NCBI GenBank assembly: GCA_008921705.1
Contig: VFFE01009170.1
Location: 414,209 to 478,208 of the forward strand
DNA from: Burhinus oedicnemus
Taxonomy: Eukaryota > Chordata > Aves > Charadriiformes > Burhinidae
Length of the DNA stretch: 64,000 nt
Reading direction: 5' to 3'
The stretch's first letter is position 1, and each line of letters begins with the position of its first letter. Of the stretch, positions 49,931 to 64,000 are shown in pieces. The translations under genes and the position numbers were made by a program. The notes under the pieces are model-generated. The model was not told the origin of the DNA. It saw only the letters and a list, made by a program, of their open reading frames with translations, and ran no database searches.

Positions 49931-52900
49931 TTTGTGACACTTAACCCTCTGTCCTGATTGAATAATGTAGAGTATATAAAAACTAAAACCAGAAAAAATA
50001 TTAAATTAAAGGTAGCCTAAGAATTCTCATTTTGTTTTTATCATGGGGGAAAAAAAAAAAGCTCTTAGAGTCTGAAAAGTGGCTTTTGAATGAGGTCTCC
50101 ACTGGCTGACCCCACAGTTTAGTTGCAGTCACGGGTAGCAGCAGTAGGTTGTCATCCATGGACCCAGCAACCACAAGCGGGGAAGGGATGCGTACGTGCT
50201 GTGCGTGTTATTGCCATCACAACCAGGTGTTACCAGCTGCCACTGCTGCACCACTGACCTGCCTGACTAAAGGAACTGCACCAAGGACTATGCATAGATA
50301 TATATTTTTCCAAACCACTGTCAGTGTCCATTATTTAAAGGGTGAAAGAAATTCTGCATGTATTTATCCTGCTGTGCACTACCAAAATGAAGAAATTCAA
50401 ATAAAGACAAGACTTGCTGAGAAGCCCTGCAAACTTGTGTCTTTTATTCCAAATAAAATAATGTGTAAAATTATACAAAACAAATTAAATTATATATGGA
50501 TGGTTTGTCATTTTGCAGCCAGTGGGAGACCACTGCTTTATAGCAAAAGATGGAGTTAAAAAGGTTTCCTGAATATCTCAACATATACATTTTGAAATAT
50601 TCTAAATAGCCTTCCCCAGTGCCTCACTAATTTTAAGATTGTCTTACCCTTTAAGTGACCTGATTGCGGTCACTTATACAGCCAACTAATTCCCTGACTT
50701 GTTCATTAAGATTATTATTGAAAACCTTAAAAATTCATTATGTGTGAGCACAACGAGAACAGGACAAGTTTTTGGCTCACTGCTAATAAGAGATAAGTTT
50801 ATTTTTTACCTTGAAAGGGAAAAAGAAAAGATTCTATATTTCTCAGTCTAAGCCTTTAAGAAAGATGATTCTTGAATATCTTAAATTTATGCATATAAAG
50901 GACATCTAATTCCTCCATATGAAAAGAAATCTGTGAAGGGATTTACTCTGGGGAATAAGTTGTTGAGTATATCAACTAAATTTAAGTACATCATAGGGAA
51001 ATGATGGAATAAAAGACAAAGTAAGCGATTCAAACTTTAGGAAATTAAGCAAATGGAAGCAGGAAGCTTTGTATACACAAAATTATAAAATATATAGTTT
51101 AAATCACTATAAATGCAGGAGTTGATACCTCATGGAATAAACCTCTTCAAGAAGTGTTTTTTAAGACTTAAACCTGATAGAAGTTAAATTCAGTTTAAGT
51201 TTTTTTAAGTTTCATGGAAGTGCTGGAAGAGGTGGAAAACCAGTGGTAGACTTGTTTACCATTATAAGGATAGCTATATATTTCTACCTGTATATAAGTA
51301 TAGTTATGAAAGTAACTATGCATTAAGTGCATTAAAGGGCATTGCTGGACCTGAATGGAACTCTGAAAGGCCCTGAATACTTTTTCCAGATTTTTTTCAT
51401 TTTTATTATTACTTTTTACATGGTTACATATGTGTTAGTTACAAAATTGTGTGAAATGCCATGCCAAAACTAACACACAACATGAAAAATCATAGTAGTT
51501 TACTAAGGACATTTTTTAATGTAGTGATAAATGAAACGTTCATTTCTCTAGATCAAAGCACCTCCTGTTGGAAACAGTGTGACATGTTGTATTTAAATAT
51601 ATCGCTGTTGCTGAATCAGCCTTTTCAGATGAAAACGTGCTGACAACATTTTTATAACCATTTCTAGATATAATGAACGGATCTCATATGCAAGTCATCT
51701 CCACCACTGCCTTCTGCCAAGGTGGAGAATAAAATGCCCTGTGCAATATTTTGGATTGGTTTTGCTGGTTCTGTTCGTGAAACAGGTAAGCAAAATTTTT
51801 TCATTTTCAAAGCAAGCAAGGTTTGTGGTGTCCCTGGCTTCTCTGGAGCCCATCCTGAATGCTGCTCGGTTCTTTTTTTCAACAGGTTTGCACTTGGTAA
51901 TAGCAGGAGCTGAGCTGTCTCTGGATGAATATCTTCAAAAACAGGAGAGAAAAGGACTCAAAGAAGTCAGCCAATCCACTGCTGCACATCACACAGTTTA
52001 GTAACAGCTCAGGCTCTTCAGTGTGGTTGGGCCACTAAATTCCATTATTAAAATTCCTTGTTCCGCCTCCCTGCTCCCTGCTGAGCAATAGCCGGCTCAC
52101 TGCTGAGCACCCTGTCTACTCAGCCGGTGGGGCAGAGCAGGGCCAGCCCGCCTTGCTGGTGGGGCCACCCCGCTCCTGCAGGAAGAGACAGCTTACATCT
52201 GTCGTGTGGCATGGACCCTGAAAGGGGCAGAGGGAAGGAAGACCCACCTTGGAAGTAACAGGTTTGGGATTGGAGCATTCCTGTGAGGACAGGGAAATGG
52301 TTTGGGAGGGGTTTGAGGGTTGTGGGAATAGCTCTGGTGCCTGGGAAGTGCTGAGGAAGGGGAGAGGTGGCTGCTGGTTTTGCTCCTTCTAATTTCAAAG
52401 ACCTGTTTCAAAATTTCAGGAAACTTCCTCTTTTCTAGGGGGAGGAATCATTGAAAACACCCTAGGTTTTGTTAAAAATGATTTTAGCAAAACTTTCTCC
52501 ATATTTCCAGCCTGCAGGAAATTTTTAAGAGAAATCCTCCAATTTGATTTAGACAACAAATTTTCTGCAAGAAAAGCCTAGAGCACAGATCTCTCCATTG
52601 TTTAATTAACCTTACAGCCAATTTGAGCAAAGACACAAACAAAATTGTACAGAAACCTACAATCGACTTGCCGCTCTAATGAATAGTCAAGTATTTCATA
52701 CAAAATTAGTTTTAGTTTCAGGTAGAAGAAGGAAATCTACAACCTAGAATATATTGAGTGTGTGGGAAGGTACCAACATTGTATTTATTGCTCTGTTTTG
52801 GAGTTAGATATGCTGTAAGCAGGTCTATTGAGTCAGGTCACGCAGGTGGGACAGGCAAGACAAGAGGATGAAGTCATGCAGGGGAACGAGGGCATGAGTT

Positions 52901-54534
52901 TAGCACCTTGCTCCTGGACATCCTCAAAAGAGACATTTCCTGCCACAGAAATTCAAACGTCCTGGGCTGCTCCTAAACTGACCTTTAGCTCTGCACCACG
53001 GAAGACCCTGCAGTGTTTCAAAACAAAGACCTCTTAAAAGTTCACCGTAGATGACAGCCAGCCTATACCTCAGTATCTTTCCCCAGTAAACAAGATTTGG
53101 GAGATGTCTGGGGTGTGCTTAAATCCCACTTTCATGTGGGGTTAAGACAGGCTAAGATTTACACTCAGATTGGGAACCTTCTTCTGCTCTGGAGTTTCTC
53201 AGTTGAGATGTCACATGGGAAATTATGGAATAATCACAAAGGATAACGTGAGGGAGGCTAGTGTCCACCATTCCCTTTTTACTCCCTGCTGAGAAAAAGG
53301 ATCTGCCCTGCAGGGCGTTTCAGAGCAAAAGCCTAATGCAACCACTTGGAGTCAGCCGTAGGAGCTACTTTCTGTCCATTAAGAACAGAAAAAGCAGCAC
53401 AATTCTAAAGTTCTGTGACTAACCCCTTAATCTGTTAAATTAGGCACTTAAGGTACCTACAGGGTTAGGTGGGAATTTGATGAATGTTAGTGGCACCTAA
53501 AGGATGGCTGGGGATCCTTAATGCTGAAAGTGCCTTCTGAGATCACCCATCATCTCTCTGTAGCTGTGAGTACTAACTTCAGGCAAACTTTTTCTGTTTC
53601 AAGTAGCATAAGGACTTTCCTGGTGCACACTTTTCCAATCTAAGTGTATGCTTCCTTATAACCATTTAATGACAAAAGGATCCGCTCTCAGAATTTTGGT
53701 ATAAAGCTTTTCATATATGTTGTTAAAAACAAGACTTGGATGAAATAGAGGGGAAATGTTTAACACCTGAAATTAAGTCATATTAATCACATAGAAAACT
53801 TTCTGTACAGTTGGATAAGGTCAAGACTGGGGCAGTTGTACTCAAGTGAAAGAAAGGAATGCCGTTTGTACAAGAATGTGCTCTCTTTTGAGCAAGAGAT
53901 CAGTTTGAAGCTTTACAAATGTGCTCTACTTCAGAAATATTACATGTGGTTACTTCGTAGCTCCACACTCTCAAGACACTTTCTTTTGTTCTTGCCTTCT
54001 AAGCCAAATGCACTATCCTAGCATTAAGATTAAAGCACCAGATGAGGTGGTTCATATTGGAGCACTGAACCCATAAGCTATTATAGTTAAGTGGTCAGAG
54101 CACGCTATTTGTTCCAAGAATGCAGAAACGGGACTTTTCAGAAGGCCAACTCCCTTCAACGCTAAACAGCACGCTAGCAAGCTTGGGAAGAAGGGCAGGA
54201 GGAAACTTCTAAATGTCCAGCTTCCTCTGTTGGCATCAGTGCATGGTGGCCATCTGTTCAGGCTGGTTCCCAAGGACATGTCTGGTCAACCAAACAGCCC
54301 ACATCCAGGCTAGCTTTGTTTTACTTAATTCACAGGTTGGGTTAAACTACCATATGGCTCCAGGGAGTCAGAATTCCAAGGCTACTTTTGATTTTTTCCT
54401 GCTTAAGTTTCACTCTTCATACCTTATCTGAACAGGAAAGCCTCTTATGATTTAATACATTGAGCACCATGTCTAATTAAAAAATAAAAAAACAAAAACA
54501 AAACTTCCCAGAACCTCAGAACAACAGTCCTGGA
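49931..54534. other. AT-rich DNA, no gene recognised
   Basis: Unique sequence with small homopolymer runs (for example A-run 50050-50060). A GC-richer segment at 52070-52380 has no recognisable coding content; its minus-strand open frame 52120-52398 is proline/serine-rich low complexity. A T-rich open frame pair at 51722-52001 matches nothing known. Confidence 0.5.
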
Positions 54535-54615
54535 ACAGAACAAAGGCCCATCTGTATCAGTACCTGGTCTCCAACAGTGGGTAGTCACAGGAAAATAGAC
54601 AAGCAGGTGGTACTT
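54535..54615 (-). mobile_element. Ancient CR1-like LINE tail remnant
   Basis: AAAGGCCCATCTGTATCAGT (54543-54562) with CCTGGTCTCCAACAGTGGG (54563-54581) and AGACAAGCAGGTGG follows the layout of the 3' end of old amniote CR1 elements, read in reverse complement. It appears to be the same kind of old element as the copy at 5212-5556. It is short and non-coding. Confidence 0.5.
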
Positions 54616-55919
54616 TTATGCAAGAACACTCTTGAAAACCCCATGCCAAAGACCTGATTTGCAGCTAAAATGGCCTCCTCAAGCTTGTTGTGGTGTATTT
54701 ATGTCAGAAAACCTTCCATCATCCATTCCTTTAATAAAATCGTCACTTGTGACTTTTTAACTGATTTTCTGCAATATTTCATGAGTTCCATTGTTTAATT
54801 ACACATCAATAGTCACCTCCCTTTAATTGTTTGAGCACGCATCTTGCTAAAGCATTTGATGCCCCAAAGCTCAGGTATCATGATAACTTGCCAGCAGTCA
54901 TTCCATCTTCACCTTTTCCCATACTGCTTATGGGTTTGCAGAAATGGGTCATAATCTCCTCTTCAGTTTTCTGGTTTTTGTGACAAATAGGCTTTATTCG
55001 TTCAGACACTTCCCGTCCAGAAATCAATGATCATCAGCTGTGTCTCTCTGTACTTTTTCTAGTATGACTGTATCTTTTTTGACATTATGTTCAATATATC
55101 CTACACCTTTTGAGTGTCTAATAGAGAATAGCTTTTAAGTAAATACAGGAGTGGTAATTATGTGTCAGGAACAAAACTGATTTTTATGGTAACACTTTAC
55201 AGATATAAAGCATTTTTGCAGCCATTTTGAGGTAGGTGGTCTATCAAAGATTATGAGCAAATAAGCAGAGATCATGGAATGGGAACATAAATAAAGTATG
55301 TTTTTTGCAGACTGGTAAGATTTAGAAATGAATCTAGAATATGCACTTTGCAAATGGATTTAAGATAGAGATACTTTTAAACATTCAAAAATTTTCTTTT
55401 ACTTCATAATAAAGGAATAAATTAGATTTAGAAAGCTTCAGCTGTCTAAACCCAAACCTCGTTCTTCTCAGATCAATACAACCTTTCAGTGATGCTTATT
55501 TCTCTTAAATCAATGAAGTTTGGAACAGATTCCTAATGACATACTCTTTTAACATAGAATTTTACAGACACATTTTTCCTGCATCAAAGCTCAGACTGGG
55601 GTTATTGTTCTCAGTATATATTTTTAGGTCTTTTCTGTGTTTATTTTAGGAGTTCTACAGAAAAGCTAACTTGCTTTCTTTCGAACACCAAATATGCAAA
55701 TGTATAAAGACAAGGATGTAGCTTGGAAATACAGAAGTCTGTGAGAAATATCAACTACTCATTATATTGTACTCTATTACACCCTATGAAAAATAGTTTT
55801 GCCTTCACACAACGTGTTCTTGTAAAACACACTTTGTACACACAGCTTTTGCATGCATATGTCTATTAAACCTTCCTAAAACGGGTTTTCTTACAGAGTA
55901 CTTTTGAATCTGTGTTTAT
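54616..55919. other. AT-rich DNA, nothing recognised
   Basis: It may include further eroded parts of the old CR1 copy just to its left, but no block is clear enough to call. No gene was recognised. Confidence 0.4.
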
Positions 55920-56110
55920 CTATAAAGCTTGTCAGCCTCTGTTCTAGCACAGCCTTAGCCTCAGGAGTAATGGAATTAGCTCTAATTATGTCAAAACAAG
56001 CCCCTGTTAATCTTGCCTAGAACTAATTAATAGCTTTGTTATGTAAAAATGTCTCCTTCCATCAGATAAAGGGAGAACAGCAGATAAAGCTGTTAAATGC
56101 AGAAGCCTGG
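55920..56110. promoter_or_regulatory. Homeodomain/GATA motif cluster, possible enhancer
   Basis: Within about 120 bases there are three TAATTA/AATTAG-type homeodomain cores (55974-55979, 55983-55988, 56024-56029) and two identical AGATAA GATA-factor sites (56064-56069 and 56082-56087, 18 bases apart). Such clusters are typical of conserved non-coding enhancers, but AT-rich DNA yields these motifs often. The call is inference only. Confidence 0.25.
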
Positions 56111-56412
56111 CTGCGGCATGGGAGCCTGCTGTGGGTGGGTGGCACCAGCAGCAAAGCAGATGGTGACACCGGGCAAACACCACCCATTTCTGCTGCAGCG
56201 TTTCCAAAAGCAACACCTTCAGTCCAAGGAGCCAGGGTGTGCTAACCCAGAAAGAGCTGCTTTACTCACCGTCACCTGCTAGCCTCAACTGCCTTTTGTG
56301 CTCATCTGCTTCAGCCTGGGACCCCTTCTGCAGCCTGCATCTCAACCGCATCGGTACAGAAACACTGACTTCTCTTCCAAACTCTGACCCCATATGATGC
56401 CAAAATCAATTG
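56111..56412. other. Unique DNA, nothing recognised
   Basis: Somewhat GC-richer than its surroundings, with overlapping short open frames that match no known protein. Confidence 0.45.
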
Positions 56413-56438
56413 AGACATTTCTTACTTAAGAAATGTCT
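56413..56438. repeat. Near-perfect 26-bp palindrome
   Basis: AGACATTTCTTA (56413-56424) and TAAGAAATGTCT (56427-56438) are exact 12-bp reverse complements separated by only two bases. It could be a cruciform, a dimer-protein site or a hairpin in RNA, though a two-base loop would force some fraying. Confidence 0.8.
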
Positions 56439-58471
56439 TCTCTGACTCAGTGAGGATGATTATTACAGCCTGAAAGCCTTCATGGGGAGGATTATATGTG
56501 TCCAGAGCCCCCTGCCTTTCCAGTATCATGCACCTACAAACAATGTACTCTGTGTGCAAAGGTAGTTGGACCTTTTTATGAAAGGAACATGTCTTAGTTA
56601 ACTTTTTTCACTCCAAATGTTTGAAGTCTATAAATAACATGTTCTCTGGCAGTACTATCAAATAAACTATCAAAGCAGAAATTAGAGAGCATGTTTTCAT
56701 TTACTCAACCCAGTGCTTTTCTTCAATGTTCTTAAAATGCTTTAAGAGTTGCTCTGTCCCAGTGCGCCATCATGTTGGCACACTTGTATATTCAGATACT
56801 AAAAGAAGTACCAAAATAATAGGACACAATGCTCATTTCCTAACATGTTCTTTCAAACTGTGTTGCCATCCTGTAAACACGATATACTTGTAGGGTTTTC
56901 ATGCTTCTTTCTATCCTTACTTATCTTTCTCATTTGAACTGACAAGTTTCACGATTATTAGTGTTGTAAAATTAAATATAGGTCTCTATTCTAGGATAGT
57001 CTGAAATGTTTTTTTGTACTCTAGATTCTATACAGTTGTTTAAATGTAGGAATGTTATCTGAGGTGTCCTAGTATGCGCCTGCATGTGCAGCTACAGCCG
57101 CAACCTCAGCACATATTTTCACGCGTAGGTACCTGCATGTAGATGTCTAAATTTAGGTTTCATCCATGAGCTGAATTGCATTCTGAGAGACAAAATAATT
57201 AGCTTTGCCTAGATTTTATCCAAAGTTTTCCAATTTGAAAACATAACTACTTATACTTCAGATATTAATTATCCTAACTCGTTAAGGATAGGACATTAAG
57301 TAAGGATACTGAACAAGCATCCTAACAGTTCAGGTAGCAAGTAAGCACCAATAAGCAGCCACATTCTTTATTCATCAGAAAGGATTGACACTGAATCCTT
57401 TGCTACAGAAGGAGAGGGTTTCTTTCGTACTGGAAGGAACTCTGTGGAGTTCTCGATACTTAACAAGAACATGCAACGGGAAATGAAGCCTGGAGGATAG
57501 ATTAGTAATCAGTTTGGATGGAATGCCAATCTAAACATTTTGTAACCACTCTTATGGTAAACTGCCATCTTTTCAAGTTTCATAATAATGTGGTGTTTTG
57601 CTATCAGAAACACTACTGTTTTCAAAGTATCCTGAGCAACAGATTAATAAACAGATTGGAAAATCTGTGAAGAAAAATTGATCGTATTAACAGATACATA
57701 TTGAACATTTCCAGGGAAAGGCAATGCTGCTGTTTACAGATTGCAGCACGCGTACAGATTTGTCACAGGTAACCCGTGAGACGTACCAGGCTGAGGAGGA
57801 GCAGAGCCGCTCTCAGGCACACAAAACTCTCAGGACTCTCCCTCCTGTCTGTAGCTCTCTGCACTGACAGTGACAACCGGAATAATTCCAGCAGGGATGA
57901 AAATGGCAGGGGAGATGTTTGCTAGGAATGAACATTAGTCATCCTCACTAAGTGTTCATACTTTTCCAGGCTGGACAATCTGGAAATGATTCTGAGTGTA
58001 TGTTCATAGAAATTAGTGATACGCCTGCCATGCTGACCTGGCTGGCATGGGTCTTTGTGGGCAGATTATCTAGCCCATATCCCTGACAACAGCCAGATGC
58101 CACTGCCAAAACATCCACCTGCCTCTTCTCTGCTAGGGACCTCAAAATCATTTCATGTGTTTTATAGATCTTTCCTTTCACCTCCTTCTCAGTGTGTAGA
58201 AGATCCAAGAATTCCAGCTCTTCAGGCCCTTACGTCACAGACAATTTCAAAGTAATGACACTAGAGAGGAACAAACTTTTTCTGAAAAGTCAGTGTACTG
58301 ATAGAGTAAAGGAATATGGAGGTGAAGGTCATGAACAATGTCACAAGATTTAAAATAGCTTGTTGCTTCTAGAAAATGAGCAGACAATATTTCTGAGCGA
58401 GGTTGCTGACATAAAGGTAAGCTGTGAGATTGCTGATGTTCGTTGCTAGTTGCTTTTGAAGTTACCCATTG
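56439..58471. other. AT-rich DNA, no gene recognised
   Basis: No exon, RNA gene or transposon is recognised. Open frames at 57948-58255 on both strands overlap each other and match nothing known. Confidence 0.5.
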
Positions 58472-58544
58472 TCACAGAATCACAGGGGTCGGAAGGGACC
58501 TCTGGAGATCATCTAGTCCAAACCCTCTGACAGAGCAGGGTCAC

Positions 58545-59651
<1,107 letters not shown>

Positions 59652-62600
59652 CTTTAGGTTCTTTTTTTGCATCTGTTGTGTTCCTCATGGTCACAGCATG
59701 TTGGAAATGAGTATTCATTCTTTCCTGTGATGTGAGAAACACCAAGCATCAAAAAAATTACCCAATGTCAGGTCCCAACAGTCAGGGAAGCACCTGCTCA
59801 CACAGTGCAGAGTTTAACTGTGGGATATACAGTAGCAGGCTGTAGCAGATGTCAAAAGCCTACAGGAATTAAAATAGGGATTAAACAAATGGGAAAAAAA
59901 AATCATAAAAATCACCCTTGTATCAGAAAGTCCCTGTGTTGCAGGAAATGCTGTAGACAGATCTACGTTGCACACAATACTCATCATGTAGTTAGGGCAA
60001 TTCCCTGATTTATTCTGCAGTCTACTTCCACAGGCTGAGAAATGAGAAAAAATATTTTGCTGATAGAATGATTGATAAGATGATACAGGTTTGTCAATAG
60101 GATCTCAGTGCTCACTTGGGATTTTTCAGTATCAATACAAACAACAAATAAAAAGTTAAATTCAAATTCACCCTCTCAAGGCTCTTGTTTGAACAGAAGC
60201 TCCAATACAAAACAGACTTTTACTGAAATATTTAGCGTCTATCCTGTTTTAGTTAAAAAATCCAAGTCTGAACTGTTCGGTCCCAAGAGAATGATTTTTG
60301 TGATGATGAAATTTTCCCATGTGCCTACAAACAAATCCAGTAACTCGCATGTTTCATTTCATGGTTCCCAAAAGTGACAATGCAACAAACTGCTGTGTTA
60401 ATACCATTATAAATTAAAATCGTGTTAAGCAATCCAAGACATAGTAGCTAAGAATGATTAAAGCAAACCACTATGTAAAAACCCAGTGGCAGCTTTAATG
60501 TTCAAAGAATGCACTCCTCATCAGACTTAATAGTTCACTGTTTGACAGTTTTCTTACTAGCCTTAAACACTGGAGAATGAGATGCATTCCTTTTTTAAAA
60601 ATTTATATGTTAAACAATTTTCTGTGAAAGTGCAGAATTATACATCGTCAGTCATAATGCATTTTAGAGGTTCCTCTTTTTTGGTAGATATGTAAATCTA
60701 AAAGGTGTTTGAGTTACACTAAAAAGTACAAAATTATTTAAGCTATGATATCAATACTGAAATTTTGCATTGGTCAGTACTTTTTTGACAGCTTCATAAA
60801 AACCAATAGCTCCATTACGATGAGGACTTTCATCTCCTTTGATAGTTTTAACCTTTTCTCGCTATTTCTAGTGATGGTTTGATATATAAAGAAGTAGCAA
60901 AGGAGTACTGGGAAACATTAAATAAATCAATAATTTTAAATGTTTCCCCCACCACCACTTGAATTAAGAAAAAGTGTGAAAAAACAGGTATACAATGATG
61001 GGCTATATAAAGTATTTGAATGTGCAAGACGTCATTGCAGGAATGTCAGCTAAAATTATCAAAGTTAGATGCAGAAATCTGGGAGCTCACATTAGATTTC
61101 AGGCTAGCTCATTTGGAAATTTGAGTCTAATGACTAGGGGTTATAATGTACTTTTAAGCGTTTTTCACTATTCACAGAGGACTGGCTCTCTGCGCTCCCA
61201 CATAATAATGGAGTCAGCAGAACCACTCACATGTGCAAGTGTTCAAACCAAATGTTAAAAAATGACATATTGTGAAGGGAAACCAAAAAAACAATAATGC
61301 CCCCTCCCCACCTTATAGTCAGATGTGAAAAAATTCAGAGATCACCAAGTGTAGGTGTAAGGGGAGAAGGAGATGCTTAACCAAGGAAACTTTTATAGTA
61401 GAAAGACTTATTTTAAAAGATAACTTCTGCATGGAATTTCCTCCTTTAAGATGTAAAGGACACCCCCAAAAAATTGCAATTGCAGGGAAAGCTAAGTTAT
61501 GTAATAAGAGCAGGGGGAAAAAAAGAGGTGTAAGGAATTAACTGTCAGCTCTTGTAAATCTGTTTAGTTCCACTCAGCTCAACTGAACCATGTCAGTATA
61601 TGCCAGCCAAGGAAATTACTCTGCTTATAAAAAGATTTAGTGAAGAGATAATGGAAGTCAATTTAGTCAGGTGTTTAAGTCTCTTTGGTACTCTTCAAAA
61701 ATCCATCTAGTGCCTTCATATGGTGTCTTAGTAGGGTGGTTACTATGTATTCTGCATGGCTAATTGATTGGCTCTAATCTAACATCGATTGCCCTAAAAT
61801 GGATTCATATCAGTCTTTTATTTTATTTTCACTGTAGCATTGATTTTGCTAAACTATTCATTCATCTCTTTGGCTCCTATGATATCAAACATTGGTATAT
61901 ATTCTGCCCAGATGACCTCATACCTGGCACCATGCACATATTGCTAGGGCAGTGAAGATGGGTGATGTCCTCAAATCCTTTCTGTTTTTTACTAAAATGG
62001 GCTTTTATAACAAATCTTATTCCATATGAACAGTAATGTTTAGAATCAGAAATGAAGGATGGGATTAGTCTCACCTAGCTCTGAGTTCCAAACAATTTAA
62101 CAGGGGTTAAAACGGCCAAGACTTTGTTGCAGCTCCTGATTCCCCTCTATAAGAAGACATGTGTTTTGCTCTCTACAGCATGATGACATGAGTCATCATC
62201 AGGATAAAACCAAAATGCAGACATCAAAGTTACTATTGTGATGGCTTGGAAAGTGCCTTCCTGGTCTACGGTTTTATTTATATCTGGCCTCAAGGTTTTG
62301 AGTGGGCCAGAAGAACTGAATCAGAAATTTTCTAAGTAACTAGGTTGGGATACTTAGATGAAAAAATACCTATTCACTGCTACTGGATGTGTAAGACTGT
62401 ATAGTTTTCAAGAATGTGTTTGTAAGGAGGGTGAAGTATCTGATCGGAAGTATGCAGCCTATCATGGTTAGGGCCTTCATGAGAGGTGACAGTCAAAAGT
62501 AATTCTGTAGTTAAATCAGCAGAGCTCCACCTGTGTAAACCCAAGTAAAAAGATCACAAGTGGACTTTATACTGTGTATTGTAAAAAGAATAATATCTGC

Positions 62601-63175
62601 TGTCTTCTTCTGAATGTAACATCATGCTCATTTTGCATTTTCACCAAAGCACAGATCTAATTTATGCCATCTTTTGCATCACTGCTGACAGTGACCTAAT
62701 GACCTTTTTTGTGTTACAGCTGAGTACACAATTTCCAGTTTCCCATGACTGGAAATCCTTCATCTTCAAACTCACTAACTGTAGTTTTTTTGGTTTTGTT
62801 AAGTTTGAATATCATTTTAGTCTTACTGATGCCAGATGAAGACAGGAAATTCAGGGATGCCCTAAGACAACAATAAAAATATACACATGAGGCTTATGGA
62901 GGATGGGATTTGGGTCACAAAAAGAGTTTGTTTGGCATCAAGGTTTGGCATAAAAATTTGTTGTATTGATTCCTTCTTAAAACAAATGAGTTAGCTGGGA
63001 CTTCTCTCATTCTCTGCTGTCAACCAGAAGCAGAGCTCAAGGCTTCCAGTTGAATGTCCTCCCTCAGAGAACTGATGACACAAGTCTGGCTGTATTCATG
63101 CTGTAGTTGTTTATCCTAAAACAACAGTCCAGAACAGAAGGCATGTGAAATATAAATAAATATATGCCCTGAAGT
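59652..63175. other. AT-rich DNA, no gene recognised
   Basis: Unique sequence with short homopolymer runs. No open frame resembles a known protein, and no RNA gene or transposon end was recognised. Confidence 0.5.
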
Positions 63176-63251
63176 GGTCAGGCAGTTGGACTAGATGATC
63201 ACTGTAGGTCCCTTCCAACTGAAAATATTCTATTCTGTTCTGTTTTATTCT
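63176..63251 (+). mobile_element. CR1 3'-tail fragment
   Basis: CAGTTGGACTAGATGATCAC (63183-63202), GTCCCTTCCAACTG and then an A/T-rich tail of TATTCTATTCTGTTCTG type form the sense 3' end of a CR1. It is the only CR1 copy on the plus strand. Extreme 5' truncation leaves about 75 bases and no coding sequence. Confidence 0.85.
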
Positions 63252-63759
63252 AAATAATTCCATAATTTCTAATACTGCACGTCTATGAGATGAATTTTCC
63301 ATACAGTCTGGAAAACAGTTATTGGTGTTACTGGTATATTTCAGTTGTTCCAGTGAACAGATGTTTTTAAGAATAGACACTGAGCAAGAGATAAATAGTT
63401 GTAATTTTAAAAGTGGTAGGGTCATTGTAGAAGATGTTAGAGACATTATAGAGGAAAATGTTACTCAGTCTGTAAAGAGTGGGAAAAAGGATCAATCAAT
63501 GAAGAAGCTACATCATGGACATCAGAATATGCAAGGATGGGGTAAGACCAGCTTCAAAAAAAAGAAATAGAAACAAAGGTACAGCAAAAACATCAATCTC
63601 ACATGGCAGCCATGCAGAGGAACAAAGAAAGAACAGTGGTAGCTGTGCAGGGCAGACTAAGTTCATGTTAAAGGAACAGCACCTAAAACTCCGTGAATCT
63701 TTATGTTCCAGTGACAACAGTGTTCATAAAGGTGGCGTGACTAATGGAAGTAAAAGTGG
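63252..63759. other. Unique stretch between two CR1 tails
   Basis: No recognised gene. The open frame at 63322-63570 plus is lysine/glutamate-rich and ends in an A-run, and matches nothing known. Confidence 0.45.
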
Positions 63760-63823
63760 AATCATAGAATTGCAGAATCGTTTAGGTTGGAAAAGACCCT
63801 TAAGATCATCGAATCCTACTGTT
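63760..63823 (-). mobile_element. CR1 3'-tail fragment
   Basis: GAATCATAGAATTGCAGAATC then TTTAGGTTGGAAAAGACCC and AAGATCATCGAATCC is the reverse complement of a CR1 3' end, truncated after about 64 bases. The tail text is close to that of the copy at 8627. It faces the plus-strand tail at 63176-63251. Confidence 0.88.
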
Positions 63824-64000
63824 GAAATGGGAAATAGCATGTGAAGTGGAAGGAAAAATTCAGCGTTAGATATTTTGACCTGAAGGAGCAGTGAACAGAG
63901 GAAGAATAACATGTATTCAAGATTTCTGGAAAACCAAGCAACCAAACAAAATGCTGGTAAAATAACATCTCTGATACAAAGGAATTCTAATGTGTATACC
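63824..64000. other. Unique DNA to window end
   Basis: No feature is recognised in this short terminal stretch. Confidence 0.5.

Overview
This window looks like vertebrate, almost certainly bird, nuclear DNA. The decisive evidence is CR1 LINE retrotransposon copies with the avian-type 3' tail (short repeats of the ATTCTATG kind) and recognisable CR1 endonuclease and reverse-transcriptase segments. The rest is AT-rich, mostly single-copy DNA with short microsatellites, old decayed amniote-wide repeats and one CpG-rich patch beside an assembly gap. There is no bacterial-style gene density, and I could not recognise a host protein-coding exon, tRNA, rRNA or other RNA gene on either strand. The window is best read as intergenic or deep-intronic DNA.

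Layout: 1-8.6 kb is unique AT-rich DNA with one old CR1-like fragment (about 5.2-5.55 kb). A rearranged CR1 sits at 8.63-9.33 kb, with its endonuclease part inverted relative to its reverse-transcriptase part. A GC-rich patch lies at 10.66-11.1 kb. From 11 to 33 kb the DNA is unique apart from a few old repeats (17.2, 21.3, 24.0, 32.1, 33.0 kb) and simple repeats. A CpG-richer stretch at 33.65-34.08 kb precedes a CpG island at 36.12-36.41 kb that runs into a 20-N gap (36414-36433); a candidate hAT-like element follows at 36.6 kb. From 37 to 49.6 kb nothing is recognised but small hairpins and one weak old repeat. Further CR1 copies lie at 49.61-49.93, 58.47-59.65, 63.18-63.25 and 63.76-63.82 kb, with an old CR1 tail near 54.5 kb.

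The only protein-coding remnants are CR1 pol fragments, all broken or truncated; none can support mobilisation alone. Six of the seven CR1 copies lie on the minus strand. I found no convincing new biological system. The observations most worth following are the 5'-inverted CR1, the CpG island cut by the gap, and a few small symmetric or motif-dense sites that might be regulatory.
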